NCBI GenBank assembly: GCA_007570785.1
Contig: ML664161.1
Location: 7,103,191 to 7,167,190, forward strand
DNA length: 64,000 nt
Direction: 5' to 3'
Origin: Antilocapra americana
Taxonomy: Eukaryota > Chordata > Mammalia > Artiodactyla > Antilocapridae
Positions 34,704-46,600 of this stretch are shown here, one piece after another. How positions within the stretch are numbered: the first letter of the stretch is position 1; the number at the start of each line of letters is the position of its first letter. Below the pieces are notes generated by a model that was not told the DNA's origin, ran no database searches, and was given only the letters and a program-made list of their open reading frames with translations. Position numbers and translations under genes: made by a program.

Positions 34704-34733
<30 letters not shown>
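34704..34733. repeat. (GCG)10 triplet repeat at the gap edge
   Basis: Ten perfect GCG units begin directly at the first base after the gap, so the true repeat may be longer and extend into it. Located in the probable SKIL 5' UTR or promoter. Confidence 0.9.
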
Positions 34734-34734
<1 letters not shown>

Positions 34735-35283
34735 GCGCAGGTGCGGCCTCGGCTCGCGGGGTGGGGCGGGGGGCGCGCGGCTCGCGGGGCCCCCGACGGC
34801 GGCGCCGGGCGCGAGGGGAGTTAACAAAGCTCGTCGGGCTTCCTCTGGTGCGGAGGCCGTGGTCGGGGGTCCGGATGCTCGGGTCCCGGGTGGGGTCAGG
34901 GGCGCGGGCCGGGTGTCCCGCGGCGGGTCGGGGGCGCGGGCAGGGCCGGGTGCTGCACTTGACTGGACCCGTCGGGACCCCGGGCCCCGGACGCCCGTCA
35001 CTGCCCCCTTCCGCCCCCCGCCGCCCGTCTGCGCTCCGCGGGGATGCCCGGGGCTCGACCCGGTAGGTCGGCGCTGGGCGACTGGGAGAGCCGGGCTCGG
35101 CGCCCCTCCGGCGCGCTGACCCCGCTCTCCTCTGCGCTGGGCGGGCGAGGGGAGGTGCAGCCTTAGGGGTGCTGGGGTAACACCCGAGAACTTCCCGGGG
35201 AGAGGGTGCGCGGGGGATTTCCACAGTCCTGCCTGCGGCCCCCTTAGCGGGCGTGTTGAGAGGGCCCCGGGGTGTTCCGAGAC

Positions 35284-35299
35284 GGGGGGGGGGGGGGGG
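35284..35299. repeat. Run of 16 G
   Basis: G homopolymer at the 3' edge of the CpG region; could form a quadruplex and is prone to length error. Confidence 0.88.
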
Positions 35300-35300
35300 T

Positions 35301-36976
35301 TGGGGGCACTCCTTTTCCTCCACTTCCCCCTAACCCGCTTGCAAGCCCGAGGCGTCCCGGGTCCCCTGCCCTCCTCTCCCCTCCTCCGCCTCGGGTTTCA
35401 GGTGGGTGAGTGGCTTTGCGTGGGCCGAGGATTTCAGGGTTTGAGGGCTCCCCTTTCTAAGTCATGCCACCTGCCCTCTTCCTTGGCCTGCGTAGGCTGA
35501 GGTGTTCCTGTGGTGGGCGAAAGTCAGTACGTTGGCTAGTGGCCTTGGTACTTAACCCTTTGGGGCTGTTTTAGGGTAAATTGCTGGGAGTTTGGCTGGC
35601 AAAAATTTCCATTTACTGGATTTCTTTTGGATTTTCTCTCAAGAAGGAAGTGGAAGGAGAATCTTTGCTTTTTCCCTCTTCCTCCATTTGCATTCTTTGT
35701 GAGGTCTGTCTGCCTTGTGCTTTTTGTCCCGGATTAGTCTTGTTCAAGGATGGAGATTCCCAGGAGTGGAGTCTATAGCTTTTGGCTTCCATTAAGCAAA
35801 TTCGCTAACCTTTTAAAGGGAAAGTTAATTTTTGCCTACAGCTATTCCAGAAAAATAACGTACACCGACTATATGAATTATGCACTTAGGATTGTGACTT
35901 GCGTGTGGCAGATGTGTTATAACTGGTATTTGATTTTTTAGATGAAACTGATGGGTTGGTTGTTTTTGTTTTTTAATTAAGAGATGAAGTAATAGGTTAT
36001 TTTAGTTAAAATCGCATAACTGAGAAGAAACCTCTAGTATTGAGTTTTGGGTGAGATGATCTGTTTAAGGTTTCTCCTTTTCTGGGTTGGAGTAACCCTC
36101 TCCCTTTTGAGGGATATTATTGCTCCCTTTACTCATTCGCCAAATTGCTTTCCTATTTAAATGAAGGTACTTCTAATTAACTGGTGTTAGATTTAAAGAA
36201 ATCACTCAAGTGTCACCTTTGGTAAAGTGAACTCAGTTTAAGATTAAGAAACTAGTTTCAGACTGACCCTTTGGCCTCTGGAGCAAATTCAAATGTAACT
36301 CTTCCCCAATCCCCTTTTCTTCCAGATTAATTAAAAGAAGAATGAACAGTAATCCTTGAAGATAACTGGGCAAATTTTTCTTAAGGTTTCATTTTTAATC
36401 ACAGAAATTCAAGTGGAATCAGAGTCTCTTGTTACTGGTGTGAGGGTTTATTTCAAGCCTTCATTTTGTCCACACAGACCAACAGATCATCATTCTTAGA
36501 GAAGATACCCCCCTTTTTTTTGATGTCCTTGGGTTCCAAATAATAAATTTGGGTGCATAATTTTGACACAAGCATAAACTTTTTGGGTGTTGTGCCTAAA
36601 ACCAAACCAAACTTGCATTGAACATGGACATCTTGAATTGAGAGAACTGGTAATTTTATTTTAATACATATACCTGAAGATTAAAAAAAAAAAAAACAAA
36701 AGTTTCTTTGGAGGTGTGCCTCTTAAAATTATTTGCTTTGTTAATAGACATAATTTTTTTATATCACTGGCAGTACTTATACTGAAGTATTAGCAGAACC
36801 AAAACAAAGTTGCAAAATCTGTTGAGTAGTGTAGGGATATCTCTTTGGAAATTTAAATTTTCTTTGAGAATAAATTACCATAAGTATTGGTATACATCAA
36901 TTCTCTCTCTTAAAATTAGCAACTAAATAATAATGCAAATTTCAGACTTACTTGTTTAACACAATAGTTTTTAGCA
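35301..36976 (+). other. SKIL: SKIL first intron and immediate upstream of the start codon
   Basis: Repeat-poor, conserved-looking intron. Candidate acceptors before the start codon are TTAAAATTAG ending at 36919 (after a CTCTCTCT tract), ATTTCAG ending at 36945 and TTTTTAG ending at 36974. I cannot choose between them, so the start of the second exon is left open. Confidence 0.5.
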
Positions 36977-38074
36977 ATGGAAAACCTACAGACGAGTTTT
37001 TCCTTGGTTCAGAGCTCAAATAAAAAATTGAATGGGATGGAAGATGATGGCAGCCCTCCAGTGAAAAAGATGATGACAGACATTCATGCAAATGGAAAAA
37101 TGATGATAAACAAGTTGCCAACAGTAAAGAAGGAACACTTGGATGAGTATGAAGTACCAATGGAAACCGACGAAGAGCAAGTCAAGAGGACCTGTGCCTC
37201 TGTGCCTGAACCTTTACATTTAAATCCTAGTTTGAAACATACTTTGGCACAATTCCATTTAAGTAGTCAGAGCTCTTTGGGTGGACCAGCAGCGTTTTCT
37301 GCTCGGTATTCCCAAGAAAGCATGTCACCTACCGTATTTCTGCCTCTTCCATCCCCTCAGGTTCTTCCTGGTCCACTGCTCATCCCTTCTGATAGCTCTA
37401 CAGAACTTACTCAGACTATGTTGGAAGGGGAGTCTATTTCTTGTTTTCAGGTTGGAGGAGAAAAGAGACTCTGTTTGCCCCAAGTCCTAAATTCTGTTCT
37501 CCGAGAATTTTCACTCCAACAAATAAATACAGTGTGTGATGAATTGTACATCTATTGCTCAAGGTGTACATCAGACCAGCTTCATATCTTAAAAGTCCTG
37601 GGAATACTTCCATTCAATGCCCCATCATGTGGGCTGATCACATTAACTGATGCACAAAGACTATGTAACGCTTTATTGCGGCCACGCACCTTTCCTCAAA
37701 ATGGTAGTATACTACCTGCAAAAAACTCATTGGCCCAGTTGAAGGAAACTGGCAGTGCCTTTGAAGTGGAACATGAATGCTTGGGCAAATGTCAGGGTTT
37801 ATTTGCACCCCAATTTTATGTTCAGCCAGATGCTCCATGTATTCAGTGTCTGGAGTGCTGTGGAATGTTTGCACCCCAGACGTTTGTGATGCATTCTCAC
37901 AGATCACCGGACAAAAGGACTTGCCACTGGGGCTTTGAGTCAGCCAAATGGCATTGCTATCTTCATGTGAACCAAAAATACTTGGGGACACCTGAAGAAA
38001 AGAAACTGAAGATAATATTAGAAGAAATGAAGGAGAAATTTAGCATGAGGAGTGGGAAGAGGACTCAATCCAAG
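36977..38074 (+). CDS. SKIL: SKIL (SnoN) coding exon 1
   Basis: SnoN is a nuclear corepressor of the Ski/Sno family. It binds SMAD2/3 and SMAD4, recruits NCoR-type complexes and restrains TGF-beta target genes. This exon encodes residues 1-366, starting [12 protein letters not shown]. Visible elements: sumoylation consensus VKKE at 50-53; APC destruction box RLCLPQVLN at 164-172; the Ski/Sno (DACH-like) domain at about 138-237; the SMAD4-binding SAND-like domain at about 258-356, with Cys/His zinc ligands (C268, C272, C288, C291, C316, H317) and the loop residue W318. Compared with my memory of the human protein there is one extra residue near 42 and one fewer near 59, leaving the length equal. 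The ATG context (AGCAATGG) is good. The exon ends CAATCCAAG at a GC donor (GCAAGT), phase 0. Confidence 0.96.
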
Positions 38075-38244
38075 GCAAGTTTTTTTTAAATTTTTAAATA
38101 GCAATTTTGAACACTGGTAATGGTATACTCTGAAATTGTCTGTTTAGAACATAACTTAAAAGTATTACTGCTCATTCAGCAGCAGCAAAAAATACTGATC
38201 TGTATAACATGTTTGTGTCACACGCTTTAGGCTAGAAAGTGCTT

Positions 38245-38400
38245 TCCTGTGTGTGTGGCCATCCGGTGTTCCAAACAACCTGCTGAGAGAAACAGGATTA
38301 TTCCCATTTTACAGATAAAGAGAACGAGGCTCAGAGAGACCAAGTGCCTTCCCCAAGGTTATATAAGCAGGGAGTGGAGGATTTGGGGCTTGCTTTTTCA
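38245..38400 (+). repeat. MIR SINE
   Basis: TTATTCCCATTTTACAGATA, GAGGCTCAGAGAGACCAAGT and CCCCAAGGTTATATAAGCAG follow the MIR core and 3' part in plus orientation. Confidence 0.85.
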
Positions 38401-38909
38401 CACATTTTGCTTTTTGATGACTGAATCGGTTGTTTTCTTAGGATTTCTAATTTACACTTTGGTCTTATCTCCATTTACAAATGGTGTATAGCTAGCCAAA
38501 ACAATTCTGGTGATGGGCTCCAAACAGCATTTTTCAAAGGTATATTTAGGGTTTCTGACATTGTTTCTGTAATTGAATTTTCAGACTTCATCAGTATTGG
38601 AAACAAAAGCAAAAGACAGATTGATCTGAAGACTTTGTGATTCTGGTCTCCAAGATTTTTTTAAAAAGAGGAATAATTAAAAAAGTTATGACAGCTAGAA
38701 TAAAGATTATTTTAGATTAAATAAATATGAATATAAAAACTTACCAGCAGAGAGATTTTAAAGTTATTATTTTCTCACTACATTATCTGGTAGGCTAAAT
38801 GAGTATCTTCATCCCAAGAGTTTGAATACCTGGCTAATAAAATTTAGGGTGTTAAATATTCAGTGCGTGGATCTGGTTTTAAAATATTTTCCTACTTGAA
38901 TAAAATCAG

Positions 38910-38990
38910 TATAATAGCTAACACTGTTAAAATGTACCAAGCATTGTTCTTGAACAGTTTTACACACATAATTTTATTTTATTGGTACCA
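38910..38990 (+). repeat. MIR SINE fragment
   Basis: ATAGCTAACACTGTTAAAAT, then TACCAAGCATTGTTCTTGAA and TTTTACACACATAATTTTAT, match the MIR 5' half. Confidence 0.65.
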
Positions 38991-40484
38991 CAAAAAAGTT
39001 GGCTGTATTTCATCTTAAAAAATCTAATCTTTCCACTGTTAATTAGATTTTATTCCTTAAAATAGTCTATCTTTTCTCCTTCACAGAAGAAATGAATGAA
39101 GCGTACTAAATGACTGAAGGTTGTTTATAGCAAGATTAGAACTTAGACAAGAACCTAAGGTTTGGTGTCCTGTGCTTCAATAGGGTACGTTTCCTTATTG
39201 GGAAATTTAGTTACAGTGTAGTTCTAAGACAGTGATTTGCTTCTGAAGCCCAGTGAAGATACTTTCAGACTTGAATTCAGTGTAGTTTGCTCCTTGCTGA
39301 ATCCAAAACAGTACTTCGAAATTCCTCGCCTGTGGCTACTAGATAAGTTTATATTGTTCTGGTGCCATTATTACTGATTTTAAAGCATAGTTGACCTCAA
39401 GCCAGTTCTCACGTTGTTGGACTTGTTTACAACTGGCCTGGTCACAAGCTGAAGATTGTGCTTATTAGAATTGTCTATATCCTAAAAATGTAGAATGCTC
39501 CCCTTAATATTTATGGTATTTTGCCCTAACCTAACTAGAACTCTTACATGTTCATAGGTGGCCACATTATTTGCCAGATGTTCTTGGTCTGATCTTGATT
39601 GCTCTGCAATAAGCATTTTGGGGATAAATTGCTTTGCCTAATGTTCCTGCTCTGTGTTTGTGAGAGAAAAATACCTGAGAACCATGATATAGGTTAAAAA
39701 AAAAAGGTGATGAATTTACTTAACTGAAACTGAATGTGCTAGGGTTTGGTTAAAATTGAAACCATCCTTCATCTGGATGTAATCCTTTTATTGTATCAGA
39801 ATTTATTAATTTGAATTTAGTTTTTATTTGGGGAAGATATGAGATTTTTTTCTGCCATCTTTTTACTGTTATCTTTTGCAGTATTTGCTACAATGTTTTT
39901 GGCATATTTTGGTATTTTTTTTCTAATTTAATGTGAATTTTAAGTAATCGAAGAGAATTTAAGAAAATGTCCAATAATCAAACCTTTCAGAAAGAAGTTT
40001 GGGGGGAGTTTGTGTATAGTAATGTGCGCTTGCCACTTCACATTTTGGAAATACATTGCTCAAAACATGTTAAAGTAGTAGTTCTTTTTTGAAGTTCAGA
40101 TGAGAGACCAGTCCCAGATGGGTTGCATGCTCCTGGCTGTGTAAGTGATAAGACAGTAGAATCAGGAATGAATGCAAGTCTTCTGTCTTGAAGTCTAGAA
40201 ATTTTCACTACTTTTCCCTAAAGCACACTCCATAGCAGAAACTGAATTTTGAGAAACATTAACTTTTCTTGTCAACTTATCTTCAAATAATGGTTCTTCA
40301 GCTCTCTATTAACTTTTATATAGACTAAGACTAAGGTATTTTACTGGGAAGTGGGTAAAGAGAAGGTCCTTTGGCTGGGAAACATTTTTCATTATCTTCT
40401 GTGAGTCATTGAATTGGTTGCCCAACAAACCAAATAGATCCAGAGGAAGCTCTAAGTCAAAACAGACTTTAAAAAACAATTAAA

Positions 40485-40672
40485 GAATAACCTGCTGTAT
40501 AGCTCAAGGAACTCTGCTCAATGTTATCTAGCAGCAGGGATGGTAGGGGAGTTTGGGGGAGAATGGATATCTGTATATGTATGGCTGAGGCCCTTTGCTA
40601 CCAACTTGAAACTATCAAAACATTGTTAATCAGTTATGCTCCAATACAAAACAAAAAGTTTAAAATGCTTAA
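40485..40672 (+). mobile_element. L1 3'-end fragment
   Basis: ACCTGCTGTATAGCTCAAGG, AGGCCCTTTGCTACC and TAATCAGTTATGCTCCAATA match the bovid L1 3' terminus in plus orientation, followed by an A-rich tail. Confidence 0.75.
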
Positions 40673-43067
40673 AAAGTTAAAGAATATACTAAATATATTA
40701 AGTTCTTATCTAAAGGGCTTTAGGTTTAATGTGAACACTAATGTAATTGGGTATGTTAGTTAAAGAGTAGTTTTTTGGCTTTTAAAAACCCTCTCAAACT
40801 CAGTAGGCAATTGTTTGAAATGTAGCAACTATTAAATTATTTCTAAGGATGAAAGTTATGTTAGTAATGGTCACCAAACTATTTGCATAACTATATTCAC
40901 TTTGCATAGTTAGGTGGAAGAAATAAGTGGGATATGGTCAGTGTTCTAAATGAAGAACTGACTCTTCTTTGCAGACACCAGGGATGACAGTATTTTGAAC
41001 TCTTCCTTAGGTCACCACAAGAAATAATACTTGATATTAGATCTGCCTTGCTTGCTTTGCAAAATGGTGTTATAAAAACTAAACTACCTCTTCATATCAT
41101 ATGAGCTTTTAATGTTTTTATTAGAAAAATGATTACAGTATTTTTACAGTATGAAAATATATGCAAGAATATAATTTTTGATTCTCTTCCAAGCTTCCAG
41201 TGTTATTTGATCTAATTCTGATTTTGTTGAATCTTATGTTTCTATCTGGAAAAAGGTTTGCCAAGCAAACCGATCATTTGTAAATAAAATTTGAAGGGTT
41301 ATGTTTACTTTAGATTATTTTCAAGCACATTAGAAAAACCTATTTGTAGTCAATTGATAAGATCTTTATAGGTAATTCTTTCCTGTTGCAGCATGAGGCC
41401 AACAATCGCCAGTTCACTAAGGAAAGATAATTTATGCCCTTATTTTTTTTTTAGGAGTTAAAACTTAGATTTTTAGCATTTAGACTTGACTCCTCTTAGG
41501 TAAATAGGATAGTGTTTACTCTACTTAGGGAAAAGGCCCTATGGATTTATCTGTGATGTGAATAGATTACCTAAAGATATCAACTTAGAGATTTCTTGTA
41601 GAGGTCATTTGGAATAATAATACTACAAAAACTTTCTCCTCTCTTGTAAGCTGTTTTTGAGAGCTACTTTTGTTTAGGAAGGGTGTTTCTTAGTACAAAC
41701 CTAAATGAGGGAAGGAAATACACTAGAGAGGATGGGTAACTACAAGAGTTGTGTTGGGACAAAATATGTAACAGTAATAATTGTGATGGATACATCAGAG
41801 GCATAGTTTACATTTTATGATTAGCATAAACTTTTATCAAGTGGTGGTAGGTCAGAATCAAATGAAGTATTTGTGCTCATAGAAGGGACCAGAATGAATA
41901 TTTTTGTCTGACTTTCTAAAATTAACAACTCTCTTAATGAGTTTAGAGACTCCTGTTTTCCTAGAATTTAGTCTAGTGCTTGGCATGTCAGTTACTCAGG
42001 GAAAAGGAAACTTTTTTAAACTGAACAAATTTTTAAGAGACAACGCTGTATTTTAGAATAATTGGCATTTTTTTTTTAAATGATGGCTTAACCCTTAATA
42101 AACATATAATTTGCAAGTAAACTATTGACAACTGATCAAATGAGGGAATGGATGCATTTTCGAAGTTAAGAGTCTAGAAACATAGGATGATACTTCAAAC
42201 TATTATTGAAATATTTACTAATATGTAATTTTGGATTTTTCCTTTCCCTACTTTCTTGAATTATCTAGAATTATCTGAAGATATTTCTAAGTAAGATAGA
42301 TTAACTGAGTATTGGTCTCAAATGTATCTCGCATTAATTGTTTGTACACAGTAATTATACTAGTTGGATATTTGTTTACTTACCAAAATGAAGTTTGCTA
42401 GAAGAAAGTACAAAACAAGTTTGTTATAAAATATGTTATAGGGACATTTCAGTGGAATCATTAGAATGGCTTTGGGAATAGTGCCCCCTTATGGTTTAGA
42501 AATATAGTTTATTCATTTTTATCGTTAAAAAATGGTAGAACATTTTAAAAAAGGCTTCTGATAAAAAACTTTATCCTTTTGGTCTCAGAAATGGGGAAAA
42601 ACTTCAAGGAAATCAAGTCTCCTTAAGAAGCTTCAAGGAAGAAAAGGGATAGGCCTGAATCAGTGTGTAGTCAGCCAATAGTGTTCTCGTAGCTATGCAT
42701 GTGTTGCAATTTATGCCAGTTGAGAATAAGGATAAAAGCAAGAATTGGATAATTTTAATGCCTTTACAATTCTGAAAGCAGAACATATGGAGCCAGAACT
42801 CAGTTTGGTCAAGTAAAGAGGTACAGCTAGTTTGGGAATATGTATTTTGTCCATGTGTAAAATTTTGCTCTTTGGAGGTTTCATATATGTTCCGTGTACA
42901 TTAAAGTAATTAAGGATTTTATTTGACTACAAAAAACCTAAAGAATATATAATTAAACCATAACCATTTTAATTTAAGAGTGTGGTTTAGTTCCATCACT
43001 AAATAAAGTACTGTAGCCCCATGTTAGGCAGAAAGAGGAATGAATAGGACAGATTATAAAGTTAGTT

Positions 43068-43209
43068 TCCCTGGAGGGGGCCGAGGTGGCCCATTCCAGT
43101 ATTCTTGCCTGGAGAATCCTGTGGATGGAGGAGCCCCGTGCGCTGTATAGTCCATGGGGTTGCGAAGAGTCAGCCATGACTGAAGTGAATGAGTGCACAC
43201 ACACACACA
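43068..43209 (+). mobile_element. Bov-A SINE
   Basis: Plus-oriented: CCATTCCAGTATTCTTGCCT ... GAAGAGTCAGCCATGACTGA, ending in a short CA run. Confidence 0.88.
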
Positions 43210-44337
43210 GTTAATTTAAAACTCATTTTGATTCCGAAACTTAGAAATGGGTCACAGAAGTGTGTGTGTAAAGACTAGCTGGAGGCTCCCTAGGGCAAGA
43301 ATTCATCTTGTAGTTTCTAAATGTAGAAGGTGGTAGATGCTTAACAAAGGTTTGGATAAAACTGAATGAAAAGTCTTAGTAGCTGTAGAAAGCTGCCAGT
43401 GATTTTCAAGGAGGAAAACAGTTTAGTTTTAAAGCAATAACAGCATTTTGTTTTTATTTGTGGTATTGGATTTATTTTATGATTTCAGATAGCCTTAAGG
43501 CTATTGAAATAGCCTATTGAATACACACTTTTAAAAGTGTGTATTTTGACTATCTTATGGGGACAAAGAATACAAAAATTAAAGAAACTTAACTAAAAAT
43601 CACTTTGGTACATAAAACTAAGGCTTTCGCTCTTTTTTGAAAAGGTTTTTTGGTGTGATTATGGAAGCACTATAGGCCCATTATAATACATCTTAAAAAA
43701 AGTGCAAAGAAGAAAACAGAATTTTCTCATCATTTCACCATGGAGTGATAACCACCGTTGGAATTTATTCCTTTATATCTGTAATGCTTTGTATTACAGA
43801 TCTGCACAAAATCATCTGTAGAGTGCACTTGTTAATGTAGGACTAATTGTTGAAATAATAAATTTGGACAAACTGTAGAACTTGCACTTAGAGCAGTGGT
43901 CATCAAATTGCAGTTTTTCATCTATATACCCTTTCCCATCTGGGGTTCTCTGAGGAGAATTAAGCCCTTTAGAAAGATTGTATATAGTACTGTTCCAAGT
44001 ACTTTGGAGAGAAGTTAATTTAATGCATACGATGGAAATTTTGCAGAATTTAGGCTTAATTCTTTTGAGAACCTCAGTTGGGAAGGATGGGGAGATGTAA
44101 AGGAAGTCAATTTAGTGGGTCATCAGCACTTTAAAAGTGCATGAAATAGAGTAAAATTTTAAAAGTGCAATCTGTTGCACAAAGTAAAATAATTTACATT
44201 TTGATGTTAATTTACATTATTTGAAGGTCAAAATAATCTTAGTTTTTTAAAAGCACTTTAAACCTAAAATTGGTGTTTTGAGGTAGGTGATTCGATTTTG
44301 TAGTGTTTAGTAGCAGGCAACATTGCTGATTGCTGCT

Positions 44338-44536
44338 TGTTGTGGTTGTTGCTTAGTTGCTAAGTTGTGTCTGATTCTTGGGATTCTGTGGACTTGCCAG
44401 GCTCTTGTTTATGGGATTTCCCAGGTGTGGATTGCCATTTCCTTCTTCTGGGAATCTTCCCCACTCAGGGATCAAACCCCTTGTCTCCTGCATTGGCAGG
44501 TGAATTCTTTACCACTGAGCCCATGGGAATTCCACC
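44338..44536 (-). mobile_element. Bov-tA SINE, diverged
   Basis: Minus-oriented: TTGCTTAGTTGCTAAGTTGT ... CATTGGCAGGTGAATTCTTT, ACCACTGAGCCCATGGG. Confidence 0.85.
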
Positions 44537-46504
44537 AATACTGGGGAAGCCCACGATTTCCTGCAGATCTATCTTTGGTAAGTTAATGGAAGTTCTTAGA
44601 TCATATTGTTACAGGTTTGTATCAGGTTGATTTAATAATTACAATTAATCATTACAGTGATTATTTTTACAGTGAATGAGGCACAGAACTAAGCCTTAAA
44701 ATCTCTTAAGTACCTATTGCTGTGTCGTAACACTATTCCTATTTCAGTTGTTGAAACACTCATTCACAACTTGTTGAAAGTATTGAGGACACCTGATCCT
44801 ATTCTGAGAGATTCAGTTTCTTTCAGTAAGAGTATGTTGGCAGCTGTCTGATGGGGTGGTAGGGTGTCTTGTGTCCTGAAATCATTTATGGACCACTTGA
44901 ATGTCTTATATTATACATAATAAAAGGAACCTGGCAGGGATATTTGCTTTATACCTAAGAGTTATTGCTTAACAGTGTGTTCAGTCATGTATTTACTAAG
45001 GTTGCTAACAATTTATGTTTGGCTTGTACAAAATAATGTGTATTTAATAGGCATTATATTTTATTTAATGTAAGCACACCATTATAGGAGGATAGACTTA
45101 TGACATTTACCAGTCTACCAGTCCTTCATACATATACTGGCTTATAAATATCATAATGTAAAAATTAATCTTTGTCTTTCTAAATTCAATTTTAAAAAAT
45201 TCTTTTCCCACATATTAAAAAAATTTAATATGATTTTTTGAGGGGAACTTTTAAAATCCCATCAATACTTTGAGATATTGTCTTGATTACTCTAGTTCAT
45301 CAATGTTTGTCATTAGGATTTAATTAAAGATCACACTATTAATCTGCCACTATAATTAGAAACTAAGAGTGCCACCTAAAATCAGAGTTTACTATTGAAG
45401 ATAAGTCTGGGAGTTTTAAAGAGTTTTTGTCTATATTTTTTTTAGTGCAAATTGGAATGTGTATTAATGGTGCTGAGTGGATGAAATTGCTTTTGTTACT
45501 AGAAAGTGATGACACAAATGCTTATTGGTCTTTTTGTAAATGAAACCAAGTTCTCTAAATTATTTGTCATTGTGAGACCAATTAGCATTGTACTGAAATA
45601 CAGTAGTTCTTTATTAGGAAACCTGATTGTTAAAAGGTCATGTATACATAACACAGTAAGTTGAAATTTAGAGAAACTTCGTGTAAAACATTTTCTAATA
45701 CTTACTTATTTAAAAATTTACTGCACATTTTGGACTTGTTTAAATTTTGCTTTCATAGATGTTCTTTGTTGTTTTATGACTTACAGAAAGAACTTTAGGA
45801 ATGAAATCATATGTCTGAAATTTTTTTTATGTGTTTCAGATGAGGATGCCATCTGTTCATTTTGTGGTAGATAATGATGGGGAAGTTGAATGATAAAAGT
45901 ATTTTAAAATGTTAAGGCTCTAACTTGAGCTACTAAGCGATTTATTTCTTTTCTTTGCCAAATAATGTAATGTAGTCTGTTTTGGTGTTTAATTACCTGA
46001 AGGGAATAAATTATCCTCATATTGAAAGGTAAAAGAAAAGGCAATAGCTCTGTGTATCTTGGTGTCTCATTTTTATTTCTTATCAGTAGTAGCATTACTG
46101 CTGTGCCATTTAATTATACTGTTATTTTTTTGAAGACCTAATTTGTATGTTGCCACAAATGCAAAATAGATGAGAAAATCTGGCATGACTGTGAATGTTA
46201 TGTTGTGTATTATGTGCTTTTCTTAATCGTTTTTAGCATGCAGTTAGGATAATTTGTTGTAAATGTGTTTATGGCTTACCACAGAATATTAGGTAAAATT
46301 AACTCCCAACATTTTATCATGGTTAGTGTCGTGCATTTCCCCATCATTTATATTATTTAATTTGTAAATCTGATCTCGAAAAATGCACCCAGAGACAGTT
46401 GAGATTCTTTGGCACTTCATGGAATAAAAGGGTAGTAGTAAATGGGAAAGAGACTAGTAGCAGAGTAACCTTAAAAGGGGCCACCTGGGAATTTAATGAG
46501 CTAC

Positions 46505-46600
46505 ACTGTCATTCAGAATTCATTCAACGAATATTTATTGAGTCCCTACTGCATTGCCAGGCATGGTGCTACGTACTGAAAATATGAAAGTAATTAAGGC
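46505..46600 (+). repeat. MIR-type fragment
   Basis: TATTTATTGAGTCCCTACTG and ATTGCCAGGCATGGTGCTAC follow the MIR 5' wording. Confidence 0.6.

Larger units (their letters stand above)
33561..35300 (+). promoter_or_regulatory. SKIL: SKIL CpG-rich promoter and first non-coding exon region
   Basis: GC and CpG content rise sharply here and fall again by 35300, about 1.7 kb upstream of the SKIL start codon. The densest part is 34704-35260. A repeat-free upstream flank, an assembly gap in the middle and a possible donor (CG|GTAGGT at about 35061-35066) fit a CpG-island promoter with a non-coding first exon. SKIL is a TGF-beta-induced gene, and GTCTG/CAGAC half-sites for SMADs occur (34218, 35028), but these pentamers are common by chance. 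No TATA box is evident. The transcription start cannot be placed. Confidence 0.7.

Noticed and set aside
34160..35323. Long open frames on both strands across the gap (up to 387 codons)
   Set aside because: They run through 400 N and through CpG-rich DNA that lacks stop codons by composition. No protein motif is visible on either side.
36948..37160. Antisense frame over the SKIL start
   Set aside because: It is the reverse shadow of the SKIL coding exon with no independent support.
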